Shown: positions 1 through 12,233 of the stretch, in pieces
Position numbering within the stretch: position 1 is the stretch's first letter
Layout: each line of letters starts with the position of its first letter
DNA from: Levilactobacillus lanxiensis
Lineage (GTDB): Bacteria > Bacillota > Bacilli > Lactobacillales > Lactobacillaceae
Direction of reading: 5' to 3'
Assembly (NCBI RefSeq): GCF_016861655.1
Contig: NZ_BOLN01000008.1
Span: forward strand, 113,608-177,607
Length of the DNA: 64,000 bases
The notes under the pieces: model-generated
Told to the model about the DNA's origin: nothing
The model's input: only the letters and a program-made list of their open reading frames with translations
Database searches by the model: none
Translations under genes and position numbers: made by a program

Positions 1-522
1 GCACACGAAGAGTTCATCGAACACTTCGTTGTTAAACATCGTGGTTACGGTCTTCACGATTTCCCGAACTTCATTGAATTCAGGCACATCGCTAACCCCA
101 CGATATTCATAGGCCACGTTAACACCCCGGTGCCGATAGAAATCAGCACCCGTACCGCCGACGGCTAAAATCATGTAGTCGTCTTGGTTAGGCGTCCGTT
201 CTTTAATGAACGCATTGGCATCCCGTAAGACGCTGCTATTATAGCTTCCCACCATACCACGATCGGAGGTGATCACCAAATATGCGGTTTTCTTTACTGG
301 ACGGTTCGACTGTAGGCTACTTGAGGAATTATCCAACAGATGAGACTGCGAAAGATGCATGACGACAGCCTTAACCTTAGAAACATAGTCTTGGTAGCCG
401 ACTGCTTGTTTCTGAATCTTATTTAACTTCGCCGTCGAAACCATGTGCATCGCCGCCGTAATTTGACGGGTTGCTTTCGTGGAATTAATTCGACGTTGAA
501 CGTCATGAATTGATTCAGCCAT
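1..522 (-). CDS. atpG: ATP synthase F1 gamma subunit (partial)
   Basis: This is the N-terminal 174 codons of the central rotor shaft of F1, which couples proton flow through the c-ring to catalysis in the alpha3beta3 head. The start reads [21 protein letters not shown], the typical gamma N-terminal helix, followed by [10 protein letters not shown] and the [12 protein letters not shown] core motif. The ATG at 520-522 follows a GGATGG-type ribosome binding site and lies 29 bp downstream of the atpA stop. The C-terminal helix is beyond the left edge of the window, where atpD and atpC would be expected. Identification is secure; only the end is missing. Confidence 0.96.
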   Translation of the reverse strand, partial: MAESIHDVQRRINSTKATRQITAAMHMVSTAKLNKIQKQAVGYQDYVSKVKAVVMHLSQSHLLDNSSSSLQSNRPVKKTAYLVITSDRGMVGSYNSSVLRDANAFIKERTPNQDDYMILAVGGTGADFYRHRGVNVAYEYRGVSDVPEFNEVREIVKTVTTMFNNEVFDELFVC

Positions 523-551
523 TATTTCTCACCATCCTTCCTTCAAGTATC

Positions 552-2096
<1,545 letters not shown>

Positions 2097-2111
2097 TTAT
2101 CACCGAATTCG

Positions 2112-2654
2112 TTATGCTAGCAGTTGCTGCCGTAAACGATTAATTTTAGTTCGTAAGCTACCGTCAAGAACCTTATCAGCAGATTTAATCACGACGCCAC
2201 CAATAACGGCGGGGTCAATCTTACTGCTCAAGATCACCTTGTCAGCCCCTACGCGCTTGGCGTAGACGGATTGAATCTGTGACTTCTGATCAGCCGTCAA
2301 TTCGACTGCCGTCGTCACTTCAGCATAGACCGTGTTGTGGGCCTCATCATACAGCTTTTGGAAAGCGTCGATGATATCGACTAAGTTTTCCATCCGACCG
2401 TAGTCGTAAGCCATCTGAATCAGGTTCTTGATGTACGGTGAAGCCTGGTCCAACAATGGTTGGATCAAGGCTTGACGTTCAGCAACCTGCAGGCTAGCGT
2501 CTGAGAGCATCGTGCTCAACTGTGGGTTGTCCTGGAAGATACGCCGAAGTTCTTCGAGCTCTGTGTAGCCTGACTCCAGTTGGTCTTTTTCGGACAACAA
2601 TTCAAATAATGCTTTGGAGTAGCGCTTTGCTACCGTTGCCCTATTAAGACTCAT
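2112..2654 (-). CDS. atpH: ATP synthase F1 delta subunit
   Basis: Peripheral-stalk subunit that fixes the F1 head to the b-subunit dimer; 180 residues. The start at [20 protein letters not shown] is chosen because a GGGGAAG ribosome binding site precedes it and because it matches the family start; an upstream in-frame start would add 11 residues without such support. It overlaps the end of atpF by 11 bp, suggesting translational coupling. The C-terminal [20 protein letters not shown] motif is the conserved OSCP/delta signature. Confidence 0.96.
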   Translation of the reverse strand: MSLNRATVAKRYSKALFELLSEKDQLESGYTELEELRRIFQDNPQLSTMLSDASLQVAERQALIQPLLDQASPYIKNLIQMAYDYGRMENLVDIIDAFQKLYDEAHNTVYAEVTTAVELTADQKSQIQSVYAKRVGADKVILSSKIDPAVIGGVVIKSADKVLDGSLRTKINRLRQQLLA

Positions 2655-3159
2655 GTTGCTTCCCCAACCCTTCGATATAAGAATCAATTAATGCCTTTTG
2701 GTCGTCACCTTTTAATTCTCGTTGAATGATCTTGGAAGCAATCTCAATAGATAAATCCGCCACATCGTTCCGGGCATTGGACAAAGCGTCTTGACGCTCT
2801 TGTTCGATATCCTTTTGGGCATTTTGCTTCATTGTTTGAACATCCGCTTGCGCAGCCGTGACAATTTGTTCACGTTGTTGTTGACCATTGGTCTTCGCAT
2901 CGTTCACAATCGTTTGCGCCTCTGAACGAGAATTTGCTAAGGCTGCTTGGCGTTGTTGCACCAAGTCAGCGGCATCGTTACGGGATTGTTCAGCTGAGTC
3001 AATATCATTACTGATCTTGTCAGCCCGATCCTGCATCATCTTCGTCACTGGACCCCAAGCAAAAATCTTAATGATCCACATCAAAAGTAAGAACGTAACA
3101 ATGTAGAAAAGTGAATCTCCAAAATAAAGCGCCTGACCAATCACTAAATGTGAGAGCAT
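2644..3159 (-). CDS. atpF: ATP synthase Fo b subunit
   Basis: Peripheral stalk of the ATP synthase, 171 residues. One N-terminal membrane segment (about 14-32) is followed by the conserved [15 protein letters not shown] and a long charged, alanine/glutamine-rich coiled coil that dimerises and reaches up to the delta subunit. The gene lies between atpE and atpH, overlaps atpH by 11 bp, and has a GGAGGTGTC-type ribosome binding site. Length and architecture are normal. Confidence 0.97.
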   Translation of the reverse strand: MLSHLVIGQALYFGDSLFYIVTFLLLMWIIKIFAWGPVTKMMQDRADKISNDIDSAEQSRNDAADLVQQRQAALANSRSEAQTIVNDAKTNGQQQREQIVTAAQADVQTMKQNAQKDIEQERQDALSNARNDVADLSIEIASKIIQRELKGDDQKALIDSYIEGLGKQHES

Positions 3160-3224
3160 CTATTGACACCTCCTTTTGCTATCAGATAATTACAATTTTT
3201 ACCGGTTGTTCGTTGTGATTGTGA

Positions 3225-3458
<234 letters not shown>

Positions 3459-3469
3459 TTAGATAAAAC

Positions 3470-4189
3470 TTATTCCTCGACTTCAAGCTTTTGAGAAATA
3501 TAAACTGATGACAACGTAACGAAAACGAACGCTTGGATAGCCCCTAAGAAAGCAGAGAACCCTTGCCAAGCCATTTCAATTGGCACCGCAACCACCATCG
3601 TTGCAATACCGTGTGAAGCTGCCAGATCCCAGATTACCCCTAATAGCATTTCACCAGAGAAGATAACCCCGAAAATACGGAGACCCAACGTCAGGAAGTT
3701 CGTGAATTCCTCAAAAATACTGATAGGAAGCCAGAACACGAAAGGTTTCAGGTAGTTTGTGAAGTGTCGCTTGTATCCTAATTTCCAAACACCTGCGAAT
3801 TGCGCAACCATCATGGTCATCAACGAGAACGTCAATGTCGCAATTGGGTCAGACGTTGGACTACGAACGATCGTCGCACCCCCACGCGTTGCCACTTGGA
3901 TGAATAATCCCAATTCGTTAGACAGGAAGAGGAAGAAGAATAACGTGAATCCCCACAAGCCAAACTTACCGACATCGTCGGCTGGAATGGACCCCTTCAA
4001 AATTCCATTGGTAAAATCAATCAGCCATTCCAAGAAGTTTTGCCCTTTGGATGGCTTCATGGCCAATTTTCTGGAACAGAAAAAAACAACTGCAACGATC
4101 AGCGCAAAAACAATAAGGCCGGATACAACGTTGGCAGTGCTAAATGTCAGCCCCAAAAATTGGAAGGTCGAAACTGGATCACCATTCAC
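3470..4189 (-). CDS. atpB: ATP synthase Fo a subunit
   Basis: Membrane stator subunit with the proton half-channels; 239 residues with five or six hydrophobic helices. The essential arginine is R171 in LGLRIFGVIFSGEM, which faces the c-ring carboxylate. The start codon is GTG at 4187-4189, preceded by AGAGGTGATATTCG; no ATG in frame fits better. It is the first gene of the operon here; no atpI-like gene precedes it in the next 890 bp. Confidence 0.96.
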   Translation of the reverse strand: MNGDPVSTFQFLGLTFSTANVVSGLIVFALIVAVVFFCSRKLAMKPSKGQNFLEWLIDFTNGILKGSIPADDVGKFGLWGFTLFFFLFLSNELGLFIQVATRGGATIVRSPTSDPIATLTFSLMTMMVAQFAGVWKLGYKRHFTNYLKPFVFWLPISIFEEFTNFLTLGLRIFGVIFSGEMLLGVIWDLAASHGIATMVVAVPIEMAWQGFSAFLGAIQAFVFVTLSSVYISQKLEVEE

Positions 4190-4316
4190 CGAATATCACC
4201 TCTTTTCCACACTATATGAACGCATTTCCTCAGCTAAATCCCTCGACAAAGCCGGGTATCTCGCAAGAAACGCGGAATAGTGAACGAAGCGAGCGCTCCA
4301 TTCAAATACACTGGAA

Positions 4317-4345
4317 ATGATACCACCAATTCAGATAAAAGACAA
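4317..4345 (-). promoter_or_regulatory. Candidate atp operon promoter
   Basis: On the minus strand TTGTCT (4340-4345) and TATCAT (4317-4322) are separated by 17 bp, a good sigma-A arrangement about 120 bp upstream of the atpB start. No better pair was seen in this leader. Transcription start data would settle it. Confidence 0.4.
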
Positions 4346-4951
4346 AACAATTTTTCATACTCTGAACATTCATGTGAAATAAGCTGTGAGTCAGACTATA
4401 AAAGGATTGATATCGGTTTCACCGTGTAGTTGCGTGCGCACTCGCCAGGATAAAAAAAATTCTGGTTAGACCATTTTTCTCCCAAAACTATTTGCCAATC
4501 AGTCGCTTCAGCGGACCGACTGGATCTAGTCGTTAAATGACTCGCCAAATAAACAATTCTATCACCGTTCTACCATATAAGAAGGCGCAACTTGTCGCTG
4601 AGTCTTCTTAAACTGATGGACATCGTGTCCAGAGCAGTTGTGGGGCTTAACTGACGCTTTTAGCCAGTTTCTTCCATAATGGTAGGTGTTACGGGTGAAA
4701 TCGCTTAGCGACGTTCTTAGGGCTATTTGGGTGTGGACCGTTGGCGCTTATTTTAGGCTGTTTGGTTTCTGAGGTGGATTCATTTTGCTGTGACCGATGA
4801 AACGTGGCCTATGAGCTGGGGACCTAGCCTAGCTAAAAACAGTTCGAGATGTACTGCTTTAGAGCATTAAACTAGTTCTCCGCGCCTACTATCCTCGGTC
4901 CTGGCCTCTTCTGAAACGTGCTACACAAGCCAGATGCCTGCGCTTAACCCA
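4346..4951. other. Intergenic stretch without recognisable gene
   Basis: About 600 bp between the atp promoter region and the terminators behind upp. I see no open frame with a ribosome binding site, no RNA gene I recognise and no copy of the long intergenic repeat found elsewhere in this window. Confidence 0.5.
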
Positions 4952-4982
4952 GCTAAAAAAATAACCCAAGCCCGGGGTTATT
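4952..4982 (-). terminator. Second terminator downstream of upp
   Basis: Minus-strand hairpin with stem AATAACCC/GGGTTATT and a following run of seven T. It lies 60-100 bp behind the first upp terminator and would act as a backup before the atp operon. Confidence 0.7.
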
Positions 4983-5042
4983 CCTTTAGCTACGTTAATG
5001 CTCAGCATCTAAGCGGCTCGTTCCGCACTCTTCCAAACAAAT

Positions 5043-5073
5043 AAGAGACTCAGCCCAAAAGGCCGAATCTCTT
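5043..5073 (-). terminator. Terminator of upp
   Basis: Stem AGAGATTCGGCC / GGGCTGAGTCTCT with a TTTT loop, immediately after the upp stop codon on the minus strand, followed by a short T-rich tract. Confidence 0.75.
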
Positions 5074-5079
5074 TGACGT

Positions 5080-5715
5080 TTACTTCGTTCCAAACAGGCG
5101 GTCACCGGCATCACCGAGACCTGGGACAATATAGCCATCTTCGTTCAGGTGATCATCCAACGCTGCAGCATAGATATCAACGTCTGGGTGAGCTTCACGT
5201 AAGGCTTTGACCCCTTCTGGTGCGGAGACTAAGCACACGAACTTCATGTTCTTAGGATCGGCACCACGCTTTTCCAAAGCTTCAATTGCCATCATGGCTG
5301 AGCCACCGGTTGCTAACATCGGATCAACGATAAAGATTTGCCGTTGATTGATGTCAGAAGGCATCTTGAAGAAGTATTCATGAGGCTGCAGGGTCTCTTC
5401 GTCACGGTACATCCCGATGTGACCAACCTTAGCAGCTGGAATCAATTCCAAAATTCCATCAACCATCCCGATACCGGCACGTAAGATTGGAACAATGGCA
5501 ACTTTCTTTCCTGAAAGTTCCTTGGCAGTCATCTTGCCCATTGGTGTCTCGATTTCTTTATCCTTCAATGGCATGTCGCGTGACACTTCGTACGCCATTA
5601 AGGTCGAGATTTCGTTGACAACCTCCCGAAAGCTGCGGGTACCGCAGTCCTTGTTCCGGATAATTGTCAGTTTGTGTTGAATCAACGGGTGGTCAAGTAC
5701 TTGAAACTTTCCCAT
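5080..5715 (-). CDS. upp: Uracil phosphoribosyltransferase
   Basis: Converts uracil and PRPP to UMP in pyrimidine salvage; cytosolic. At 211 residues it has the family length. The PRPP-binding loop [11 protein letters not shown] is at 130-140 and the uracil-binding C-terminal segment ([13 protein letters not shown]) is intact. A GGAGCG ribosome binding site precedes the ATG. It is flanked upstream by glyA and downstream by the ATP synthase operon, the standard lactobacillus order. Confidence 0.97.
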   Translation of the reverse strand: MGKFQVLDHPLIQHKLTIIRNKDCGTRSFREVVNEISTLMAYEVSRDMPLKDKEIETPMGKMTAKELSGKKVAIVPILRAGIGMVDGILELIPAAKVGHIGMYRDEETLQPHEYFFKMPSDINQRQIFIVDPMLATGGSAMMAIEALEKRGADPKNMKFVCLVSAPEGVKALREAHPDVDIYAAALDDHLNEDGYIVPGLGDAGDRLFGTK

Positions 5716-5810
5716 GAATGAGCGCTCCTTTATGATTTCTTACAATTGTACCATGGATTTCCGCTACCAAAACGCCTAATTTGAAATGAAAACGTTTTTA
5801 TTGCATTTTT

Positions 5811-7052
5811 TTAGTCTAAAACTGATAACGGGTGGGCACTGGTCAAAGCGTGAACCTTTTCGCGCACATCCTGCAGGCTGGCTTCATCGTCTGGATGTAA
5901 GACCGTTTGCACGATCAAACGGGCTACCTCGCGGCATTCGTCAGCGTTAAACCCACGGGTCGTCACGGCTGGCGTCCCTAACCGAATCCCGAAAGTCTTG
6001 AATGGACTTAGTTTTTCGTTAGGAATGGCTTCCTTGTTGGTGGTGATCATGACACTATCCAACAATTCTTGTGCCTGCTTCCCGTTCAGTGTGGTTGCTG
6101 AGAGGTCTAGGGTCATCAAATGATTGTCCGTACCCCCAGAAACGACGCGCACCGTTGGGGCCTTGCTGAATTCATCGGCCATGGCATGGGCATTTTCGAT
6201 GATTTGCTTGCCGTAATCGGTAAAGTCTGGTTGGAGGTCTTCAAAGAACGCCGCGGCCTTCCCGGCAATCACGTGTTCCAGCGGACCACCCTGAGTCCCA
6301 GGGAAGACGGCAGAATTGATGCGTTTAGCGTTTTCGGCTTGCGACAAGATCAGTCCCCCACGAGGGCCCCGCAAGGTCTTGTGCGTCGTGGTCGTCACCA
6401 CATCGGCAATGCCCACGGGACTCGGGTGCAGGCCAGCAGCGACTAACCCCGCAATATGGGCCATGTCGACCATCAGGTAGGCGCCGACTTCATCCGCAAT
6501 TTCACGGAAAGCGTTCCAGTCAATGATGCGCGAGTAGGCTGAGGCACCGGCCACAATCATCTGTGGCTTCACCTCTTTGGCCAGGTCGCGAATCATATCG
6601 TAGTCCAGGAGTTCAGTCTCTGGATTGAGGGCATAACTATAGGCGTTGTAAATCTTTCCAGAGAAGTTGACCTTGGCGCCGTGCGTCAAGTGGCCCCCCG
6701 CATCCAGGCCCATCCCCAGAATGGTGTCGCCAGGCTTTAAGAAGGCCGCATAGACGGCTTGGTTGGCCTGGGAACCAGAATGAGGCTGCACGTTAGCGTA
6801 TTCAGCATTAAACAACTTCTTCGCACGATCAATGGCTAATTGTTCGACAACATCGATGTACTGTGTGCCACCGTAGTAACGCTTGCCCGGATAACCTTCG
6901 GCGTACTTGTTGGTCAACACGGAGCCTTGCGCCGTCCGGACGGCCTCACTCACGATGTTTTCGGAAGCAATCAACTCAATGGTATCTTCTTGACGTTCTT
7001 CTTCCTTCGCAATGGCGCCCCATAATTCTGGATCTTTTTCTTTAAAATTCAA
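5811..7052 (-). CDS. glyA: Serine hydroxymethyltransferase
   Basis: PLP enzyme that interconverts serine plus tetrahydrofolate with glycine plus methylene-THF and supplies one-carbon units. It has 413 residues. The PLP lysine is K225 in [14 protein letters not shown]; the substrate-loop motif [13 protein letters not shown] (50-62) is intact. The start is a TTG at 7050-7052 behind CAGGAGGG with a seven-base spacer, giving the expected N-terminus [11 protein letters not shown]. Confidence 0.97.
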   Translation of the reverse strand: MNFKEKDPELWGAIAKEEERQEDTIELIASENIVSEAVRTAQGSVLTNKYAEGYPGKRYYGGTQYIDVVEQLAIDRAKKLFNAEYANVQPHSGSQANQAVYAAFLKPGDTILGMGLDAGGHLTHGAKVNFSGKIYNAYSYALNPETELLDYDMIRDLAKEVKPQMIVAGASAYSRIIDWNAFREIADEVGAYLMVDMAHIAGLVAAGLHPSPVGIADVVTTTTHKTLRGPRGGLILSQAENAKRINSAVFPGTQGGPLEHVIAGKAAAFFEDLQPDFTDYGKQIIENAHAMADEFSKAPTVRVVSGGTDNHLMTLDLSATTLNGKQAQELLDSVMITTNKEAIPNEKLSPFKTFGIRLGTPAVTTRGFNADECREVARLIVQTVLHPDDEASLQDVREKVHALTSAHPLSVLD

Positions 7053-7289
7053 TGGCGTTCCCTCCTGAACTGTGATTGTTTTTATTCTACCAAACTTTGA
7101 CCGCCAGCGGGACTACTTCGCACTATTTATTATTTTATAACGCGGCATTCTGCCCACTGGCAAGTGTGACCTGACTAACGACTTCATTCACCCGCAACGC
7201 CCAATCATCAGCGTAAGCTCTCCCCGCTCAGGAAACAACTGCTCGCTCCTGGTTTTGATAGCCGCCCAACTAACTTAGAAATGTGTACA

Positions 7290-7324
7290 AAAAAGGCTCG
7301 AAACGTTTATCGCGTCTCGAGCCA
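7290..7324 (-). terminator. Terminator of tsaC
   Basis: Minus-strand stem GGCTCGAGACG / CGTTTCGAGCC followed by TTTTTT, directly behind the tsaC stop codon. It separates tsaC from glyA. Confidence 0.85.
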
Positions 7325-7336
7325 AGAAATCAAAAT

Positions 7337-8353
7337 TTATTTTTCAAAGTGTTGTTGCCCGGCTGACTTGTTCAACCGGTTCATGTAGGCCGCACCCAAT
7401 CCTTCGGCTGCGAAGCCTTGGGCTAAGATGCCGGTCACGGGTGATTCCAAATCGTAGTGCCGCAGTCCCGCAAACAAGCGGTGGCTGGCACTGGCCATGT
7501 CGGCGCCCAACGAGAAGGCTTCGGTGTTGGCTGGCAATGTTTCGTTAGCCAATGTATGGTCAAGGGCCATAACCCCAATCGTGCCTGGCTGTTGTGCGGC
7601 CCAGGCTAAAGCAGCTGGCCAATCGGCTTCGTCATCCACGATGGTGACCTGTGCGTTTGGCGCGTAGTGCTTGTACTTCATCCCTGGGGCCTTGGGAATC
7701 TCACCCTTGCCGACCTTGTGATGGTTGGATTGCACCGTGCCGATGACGGCCTCCAGCTGTTCCTCGGTCACGCCACCCGGCCGCAAAATAGTGGGAATGT
7801 CCGTGGACATATCCAGCACGGTCGATTCGACCCCGACCTTGGTTGGACCGTCGTCAAGGATACCGGCAATCTTGCCATTCAAGTCGTGATAGACGTGCTT
7901 AGCTAAGGTTGGACTGGGCTTACCTGACGTGTTAGCGGATGGTCCCACCAAAGGCACACCAGCGGACTTGATCAGGTCTAGCGTGACCTGGTTCGCGGGA
8001 TTCCGAAAGGCGGCCGTATTCAAGCCACCCGTGACGGCCTTGGACAAGGCCCCCGGTTGGAGCTTAAAGATCAGCGTCAGTGGACCGGGCCAAAAGGCTT
8101 TGATCAATGCCTCAGCCTTGTCTGACAGTGGTTCGGCATACTTTTTGACCGTGTCTTCACCGGTCACGTGCACAATCAAGGGGTTGTCACTCGGACGTCC
8201 CTTGGCGATGTAGACCTGTTTAACAGCGGCCTCATTGGTCGCATCGGCTCCTAAGCCGTAGACGGTTTCCGTGGGAAAGGCCACTAACTGCCCCGCCCGA
8301 ATCGCGGCCGCGGCCTCATCAATTTCGTTTGGTTGAAAAATCTTTGTTTCCAT
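7337..8353 (-). CDS. tsaC: L-threonylcarbamoyladenylate synthase (Sua5 type)
   Basis: Makes threonylcarbamoyl-AMP from threonine, bicarbonate and ATP, the first step of the t6A37 modification of ANN-decoding tRNAs. At 338 residues it is the long Sua5/YwlC form: an N-terminal YrdC domain (about 1-205; motif KGRPSDNPLIVHV near 52-64 and SANTSGKPSPT) plus a C-terminal Sua5 domain starting after the KAPGMKYKHYAP linker. It lies downstream of prfA and prmC, as in other lactobacilli. Confidence 0.94.
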   Translation of the reverse strand: METKIFQPNEIDEAAAAIRAGQLVAFPTETVYGLGADATNEAAVKQVYIAKGRPSDNPLIVHVTGEDTVKKYAEPLSDKAEALIKAFWPGPLTLIFKLQPGALSKAVTGGLNTAAFRNPANQVTLDLIKSAGVPLVGPSANTSGKPSPTLAKHVYHDLNGKIAGILDDGPTKVGVESTVLDMSTDIPTILRPGGVTEEQLEAVIGTVQSNHHKVGKGEIPKAPGMKYKHYAPNAQVTIVDDEADWPAALAWAAQQPGTIGVMALDHTLANETLPANTEAFSLGADMASASHRLFAGLRHYDLESPVTGILAQGFAAEGLGAAYMNRLNKSAGQQHFEK

Positions 8354-8380
8354 ACTGATTTCTACGCTCCCATCCTAAAT

Positions 8381-9220
8381 TCACAATTGCACGCGCACCA
8401 TCCGGTCGTGACCGTTGATGTCCGCCTTAATGGTTACCGTGGCTTGCGGGTAGGCCGTCGTGAAGATTGCCTTGACGGCCGGTCCCTGTTGATAGCCAAT
8501 CTCAGCGAAGAACTGGCCATGCGGGACTAAAAAGTCACCGATACTAGCCGCAAATCGTCGGTAAAAGGCCAAGCCGTGGTCCGCCGCAAATAACGCCCCT
8601 TGGGGTTCAAACCGTTTCACGGACTCATCCATCTCTGGCAATTCCGAGTGGTCAATGTAGGGAGGATTTGACACGATCACGTCAAACCGTTGCCCACTGA
8701 CTGGTGCCAACAGGTCGCCCACCGCAAACGTTACCGGGGCCGCCAGCGCTTGTGCATTGGCCCGGGCGACATCGACCGCCGCGGCGGAAATATCCGTCGC
8801 CGTCACGGTCCAGTCGGGTTGTTCAGCCTTTAACGACACCGCAATGGCACCGCTCCCGGTTCCCACGTCTAGCAGACGAATGGGTGTCGTCACGGATGCT
8901 AAGATCCATTCGACCAGCTCCTCCGTCTCCTGGCGGGGAATCAGTGTGGCCGCAGTCACCTGAAACTCCCGGCCAAAGAACGGTGCGTGACCTAGCACAT
9001 ACTGGGCCGGTTCTCCCGCACAGACACGGTCCACCTGTGCCTGATATGTCGCTAGGAACACTGGAGTAGCCGGTTCACGGTAGTGTTGGACCAGTTCGGT
9101 AAAGGACCAGCCTTGCCCCTCTTGTAGTAAATACTGGGCAACGCTGGTCGCTTGGCCGGCCACCGCTAACTGTTGCTCGGCAGCCCGTAACGCCATCAAA
9201 ATGGTGGTCGTTTTAGCCAT
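8381..9220 (-). CDS. prmC: Release factor glutamine methyltransferase
   Basis: Methylates the glutamine of the GGQ motif of release factors using S-adenosylmethionine. It has 279 residues: a helical N-terminal substrate-binding domain, then a Rossmann methyltransferase with the SAM motif [11 protein letters not shown] (about 117-127) and the diagnostic NPPYI at 185-189. Its start overlaps the end of prfA by 8 bp, so enzyme and substrate are translationally coupled. Confidence 0.96.
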   Translation of the reverse strand: MAKTTTILMALRAAEQQLAVAGQATSVAQYLLQEGQGWSFTELVQHYREPATPVFLATYQAQVDRVCAGEPAQYVLGHAPFFGREFQVTAATLIPRQETEELVEWILASVTTPIRLLDVGTGSGAIAVSLKAEQPDWTVTATDISAAAVDVARANAQALAAPVTFAVGDLLAPVSGQRFDVIVSNPPYIDHSELPEMDESVKRFEPQGALFAADHGLAFYRRFAASIGDFLVPHGQFFAEIGYQQGPAVKAIFTTAYPQATVTIKADINGHDRMVRVQL

Positions 9221-10298
9221 TATTCTTTAAATTTTCAAGCTTGGCGGCCTGATCGGACAGAATCAGAGCATCAATGATATCGTCCAATTCTCCGTTCATC
9301 ACGCGGTCTAACTTGTTTAACGTCAAACCGATACGGTGATCAGTGACCCGGTTTTGCGGGTAGTTGTAGGTCCGGATTCGTTCGGAACGATCCCCGGTCC
9401 CCACGGCTGACTTCCGTTCGGCGTTGTAGGCGTCTTCTTCTTGGGTCTTGTAGTAATCGTAGACCCGGGCCCGTAAGATGGTCATGGCCTTGGCGCGGTT
9501 TTGCTGTTGTGACCGTTCATCTTGCATGGCAACCACGATACCGGTTGGCAAGTGGGTCATCCGCACGGCAGAAGAGGTCTTGTTAATATGTTGGCCACCG
9601 GCACCAGATGACCGGTACACGTCGGTCCGAATATCCTTCGGGTCGATATCGATGTCCACGTCTTCTTCTTCAGGCATGACCCCCACCGTGGCGGTACTGG
9701 TGTGGACCCGGCCAGCAGATTCCGTGGCGGGTACCCGTTGAACCCGGTGCGCGCCGTTTTCATACTTCAGCTTGGAATAAACCTTGTCACCGGTGATCAT
9801 CAGAACGATTTCCTTGAACCCACCAACTTCGGTGGCATTCTCGTCAACGATTTCAATCTTCCAGCCCTGGCGTTCAGCGTACTTGGAGTACATGCTAAAG
9901 AGGTCCGCCGCAAATAAACTGGCTTCGTCCCCACCAGCGGCCCCGTGGATTTCCATGATGATGTTCTTGTCATCGTTGGGGTCTTTAGGCAACAGTAAGA
10001 CTTTGATGTCGTCTTCCAGCTGTTCCTTTTGCGTGGTCAGGTCCTTCAATTCTTCCTTAACCATCGCATCCATGTCGTCGTCGAGCTTTTCACGTAACAT
10101 TTCATCGTCATCGGCGATTTGTTGGGTCACGTCTTGGTATTGGTGGTATTTGTCCACCGTTTCCCGCAGTTCCCCTTCTTCTTTGGAAAGCTTCATAAAT
10201 TTTTGCGTATCGGCAATGACTTCAGGGTCACTGATCAATTCGTTCAGCTCGTCGTAACGGTCGGCCACGGCCTGGAGCTTGTCAAACATTTCATCCAT
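9213..10298 (-). CDS. prfA: Peptide chain release factor 1
   Basis: Recognises UAA and UAG in the ribosomal A site and triggers hydrolysis of peptidyl-tRNA. It has 361 residues. The codon-reading PxT tripeptide is PAT (190-192) and the catalytic GGQ is at 234-236 in [16 protein letters not shown], the target of PrmC encoded by the next gene. The ATG follows GAGGTTAATATCGA. Confidence 0.98.
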   Translation of the reverse strand: MDEMFDKLQAVADRYDELNELISDPEVIADTQKFMKLSKEEGELRETVDKYHQYQDVTQQIADDDEMLREKLDDDMDAMVKEELKDLTTQKEQLEDDIKVLLLPKDPNDDKNIIMEIHGAAGGDEASLFAADLFSMYSKYAERQGWKIEIVDENATEVGGFKEIVLMITGDKVYSKLKYENGAHRVQRVPATESAGRVHTSTATVGVMPEEEDVDIDIDPKDIRTDVYRSSGAGGQHINKTSSAVRMTHLPTGIVVAMQDERSQQQNRAKAMTILRARVYDYYKTQEEDAYNAERKSAVGTGDRSERIRTYNYPQNRVTDHRIGLTLNKLDRVMNGELDDIIDALILSDQAAKLENLKNNG

Positions 10299-10513
10299 TC
10301 GATATTAACCTCGTTTCAAATTAGCGTGCGCGTTTAATTGGTGCTGTTGACCGGTTGTTTTGAAAAAACACCGTTGCCTTACCGATATCGTGCGAAACAC
10401 ACATCAGCCAACACCATTTCAGTTTAAATTAAAGTTCCCAGTCATTTCTCGACCAGAACTTACAGTGTACCATAGCTAGCGGTCACTGTAACGGGTTAGT
10501 GCTGACCAGGTCG

Positions 10514-11110
10514 CTACTTTGGCCGGGACTTCCCAATCTGATCCAATGGCGGATTAAAGTAATGGCGCCGACAAACGGGGTAATAGGCCTCGTTACCGCC
10601 GATTTGGACCTGTTCGCCCTCGTAGACCGGCTTGTTGTCATGGAACCGCAAGTTCATGATGGCCTTCTTGGTACAGAACCAGCAGATGGTCTTCATTTCC
10701 TCAATCTTGTCCGCGTACAGCAAAAGGTACTTAGAACCCTCAAACAGTTCGTTACGGAAATCATTTTTCAGTCCAAACGTCATCACGGGAATGTGCAGCT
10801 CATCCACGACCTTGGCCAATTGGAACACGTGGTCCTTGGTCATGAACTGGGCCTCGTCAATCAGTACACAGTTTGCCTGGGCATCCAAGCGTTGAATCTC
10901 ATCGTACAAGTTCATGTCTTTATAAATTGGGTGCGCCGTGCGCTTGAGCCCAATGCGGCTAGCAACTTGGCCCACCCCGTCACGCGTATCCAAACCACTG
11001 GTCATAATGATGACTCGCTTGCCTTGTTCCTCATAGTTATGGGCGACCTTTAAAATTTCAATGGTCTTCCCGCTATTCATTGCGCCGTACCGAAAAAATA
11101 GCTGCGCCAC
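10514..11110 (-). CDS. tdk: Thymidine kinase
   Basis: Phosphorylates thymidine to dTMP in pyrimidine salvage. It has 198 residues, the type II (zinc-containing) family. The P-loop is GAMNSGKT at 9-16, the catalytic acid lies in LIDEAQF, and the zinc-binding cysteines are in CWFCTKKA and near the C-terminal CRRHYF. It lies upstream of prfA in the same direction with a 215-bp gap and no strong terminator. Confidence 0.97.
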   Translation of the reverse strand: MAQLFFRYGAMNSGKTIEILKVAHNYEEQGKRVIIMTSGLDTRDGVGQVASRIGLKRTAHPIYKDMNLYDEIQRLDAQANCVLIDEAQFMTKDHVFQLAKVVDELHIPVMTFGLKNDFRNELFEGSKYLLLYADKIEEMKTICWFCTKKAIMNLRFHDNKPVYEGEQVQIGGNEAYYPVCRRHYFNPPLDQIGKSRPK

Positions 11111-11213
11111 GTTACTCCCACCTTTTTGACAGTTTCTATCTATTATAGCCGATTCCCCTAGAAAATTAAACAGTCGTTGTCAGCGCCTCCGGGATGGTTT
11201 ACTTCGGTGATTC

Positions 11214-11400
11214 CGTCCCGTTCCCGGCGGCGGATTCAAAGCGCCCTGCTGTGGGGACCGCTTCCAGCCTGAGAAGCGGTCTTCCAGCTCGACTTTGAGC
11301 CCCAAGACCGGTCTCAAAGATCGTCCCGTGGTCTAGGTTGGGAAAGAACCCCAACCAAGACCACCGACACAGCTGTCCACTTTGATCCGCCTCTGGTCAC
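11214..11400 (-). repeat. Structured intergenic repeat, copy 1 (subfamily A)
   Basis: First of eight related intergenic copies, here in minus orientation. Read on the minus strand it begins GTGACCAGAGGCGG and ends CCGCCGGGAACGG, with closing arms TCAAAG/CTTTGA and GCTGTG/CACAGC. Two inner hairpins follow: GTGGTCTTGGTTGGG / CCCAACCTAGACCAC and CTTTGAG / CTCAAAG. The base pairs differ from the other copies but pairing is kept. I do not recognise the family. Confidence 0.75.
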
Positions 11401-11570
11401 TAACACTGACCACGAATGAAAACATCCGCTCGGAGCGACACGCTGTTTAAATTCACGTGGGGTTTTCTGCCTCATATTCTAGTGTCACACACAAGCAACA
11501 AGTTGCAACGCAGTATGACCAACACTGTGGTTGCCTGCTCCCCCACCAACTTAGTGGTCGACCCGCAATC

Positions 11571-11758
11571 TAGAGCCGGAGGAAGCCAGGGCGGAGACGG
11601 CTGTGTCGATTCTGTTAGTCGGCGTTTCTTGCCGGCCTACAGAATGGGACAACCTTTGAGACCTGCGCTTCTCAGCAGGGCTTAAAGGTGAGGTGGGAGC
11701 CCGCCCTTCGGCGGAAACCGGCCCCACAGCAGGCGCAACCCTGGAAGCCGCAGGCGGC
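11571..11758 (+). repeat. Structured intergenic repeat, copy 2 (subfamily B)
   Basis: Plus-orientation copy with flanks AGAGCCGGAGG and CCGCAGGCGGC. Its closing arms are CCAGGG/CCCTGG and GCTGTG/CACAGC. The first inner hairpin is ATTCTGTTAGTCGGC / GCCGGCCTACAGAAT, the second CCTTTGAG / CTTAAAGG. With about 50 bp of upstream sequence it is duplicated in tandem as copy 3, with a period near 286 bp. Confidence 0.75.
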
Positions 11759-11856
11759 AAATCATCCACAATCCAAATCACCAAGACAATATAACCAGCG
11801 CAAATCAACACTGAGGTTGACCGCTCCCTCACCAACTTAGTGGTCGATCCGCAACC

Positions 11857-12048
11857 TAGAGCCGGAGGAAGCCAGGACGGAGACGGCTGTGTCGGTGGCG
11901 TTAGACCGAGTGGGCTTCTCGGCCTTACACCACGGGACGACTTTGGAAACTCGCGACCCTCAGCGAGGTTTCAAAGCGAGGTGGAGGACCGCTCCTCAGA
12001 CCGGAGCCGTGCCCCACAGCAGGCGTAGCCCTGGAAGCCGCAGGCGGC
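11857..12048 (+). repeat. Structured intergenic repeat, copy 3 (subfamily B)
   Basis: Tandem partner of copy 2; the shared unit also includes the upstream motif CACCAACTTAGTGGTCGA. The inner hairpins are GTGGCGTTAGACCGAG / CTCGGCCTTACACCAC and CTTTGGAAAC / GTTTCAAAG. The copy ends about 185 bp upstream of the murT start. Confidence 0.75.
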
Positions 12049-12233
12049 AAATCACCCGCAACCCCATCACTAAGACAGCATAAAACCGAGCGGCCAACCC
12101 CCAGTGTTCCTTGCGTTTTGGGAAAGATGGGGCGTTGGACTCCCCTAAACGCTTAAAAAATGCTAAAATTAAGGCTTGAATATTCAGGAAACCGACATTA
12201 AAAAAATCTTGTCGCGATTAAGGAGCGAATTGC

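Noticed and set aside
11960..12030. T-box-like motif GAGGTGGA in the repeats
   Set aside because: The same motif occurs in every copy without a specifier loop, antiterminator/terminator pair or downstream aminoacyl-tRNA gene.
11416..12083. Several frames of 60-95 codons inside repeat copies 2 and 3
   Set aside because: They fall within the structured repeats, occur in different frames in each copy and are not conserved between copies, whereas the stems are.
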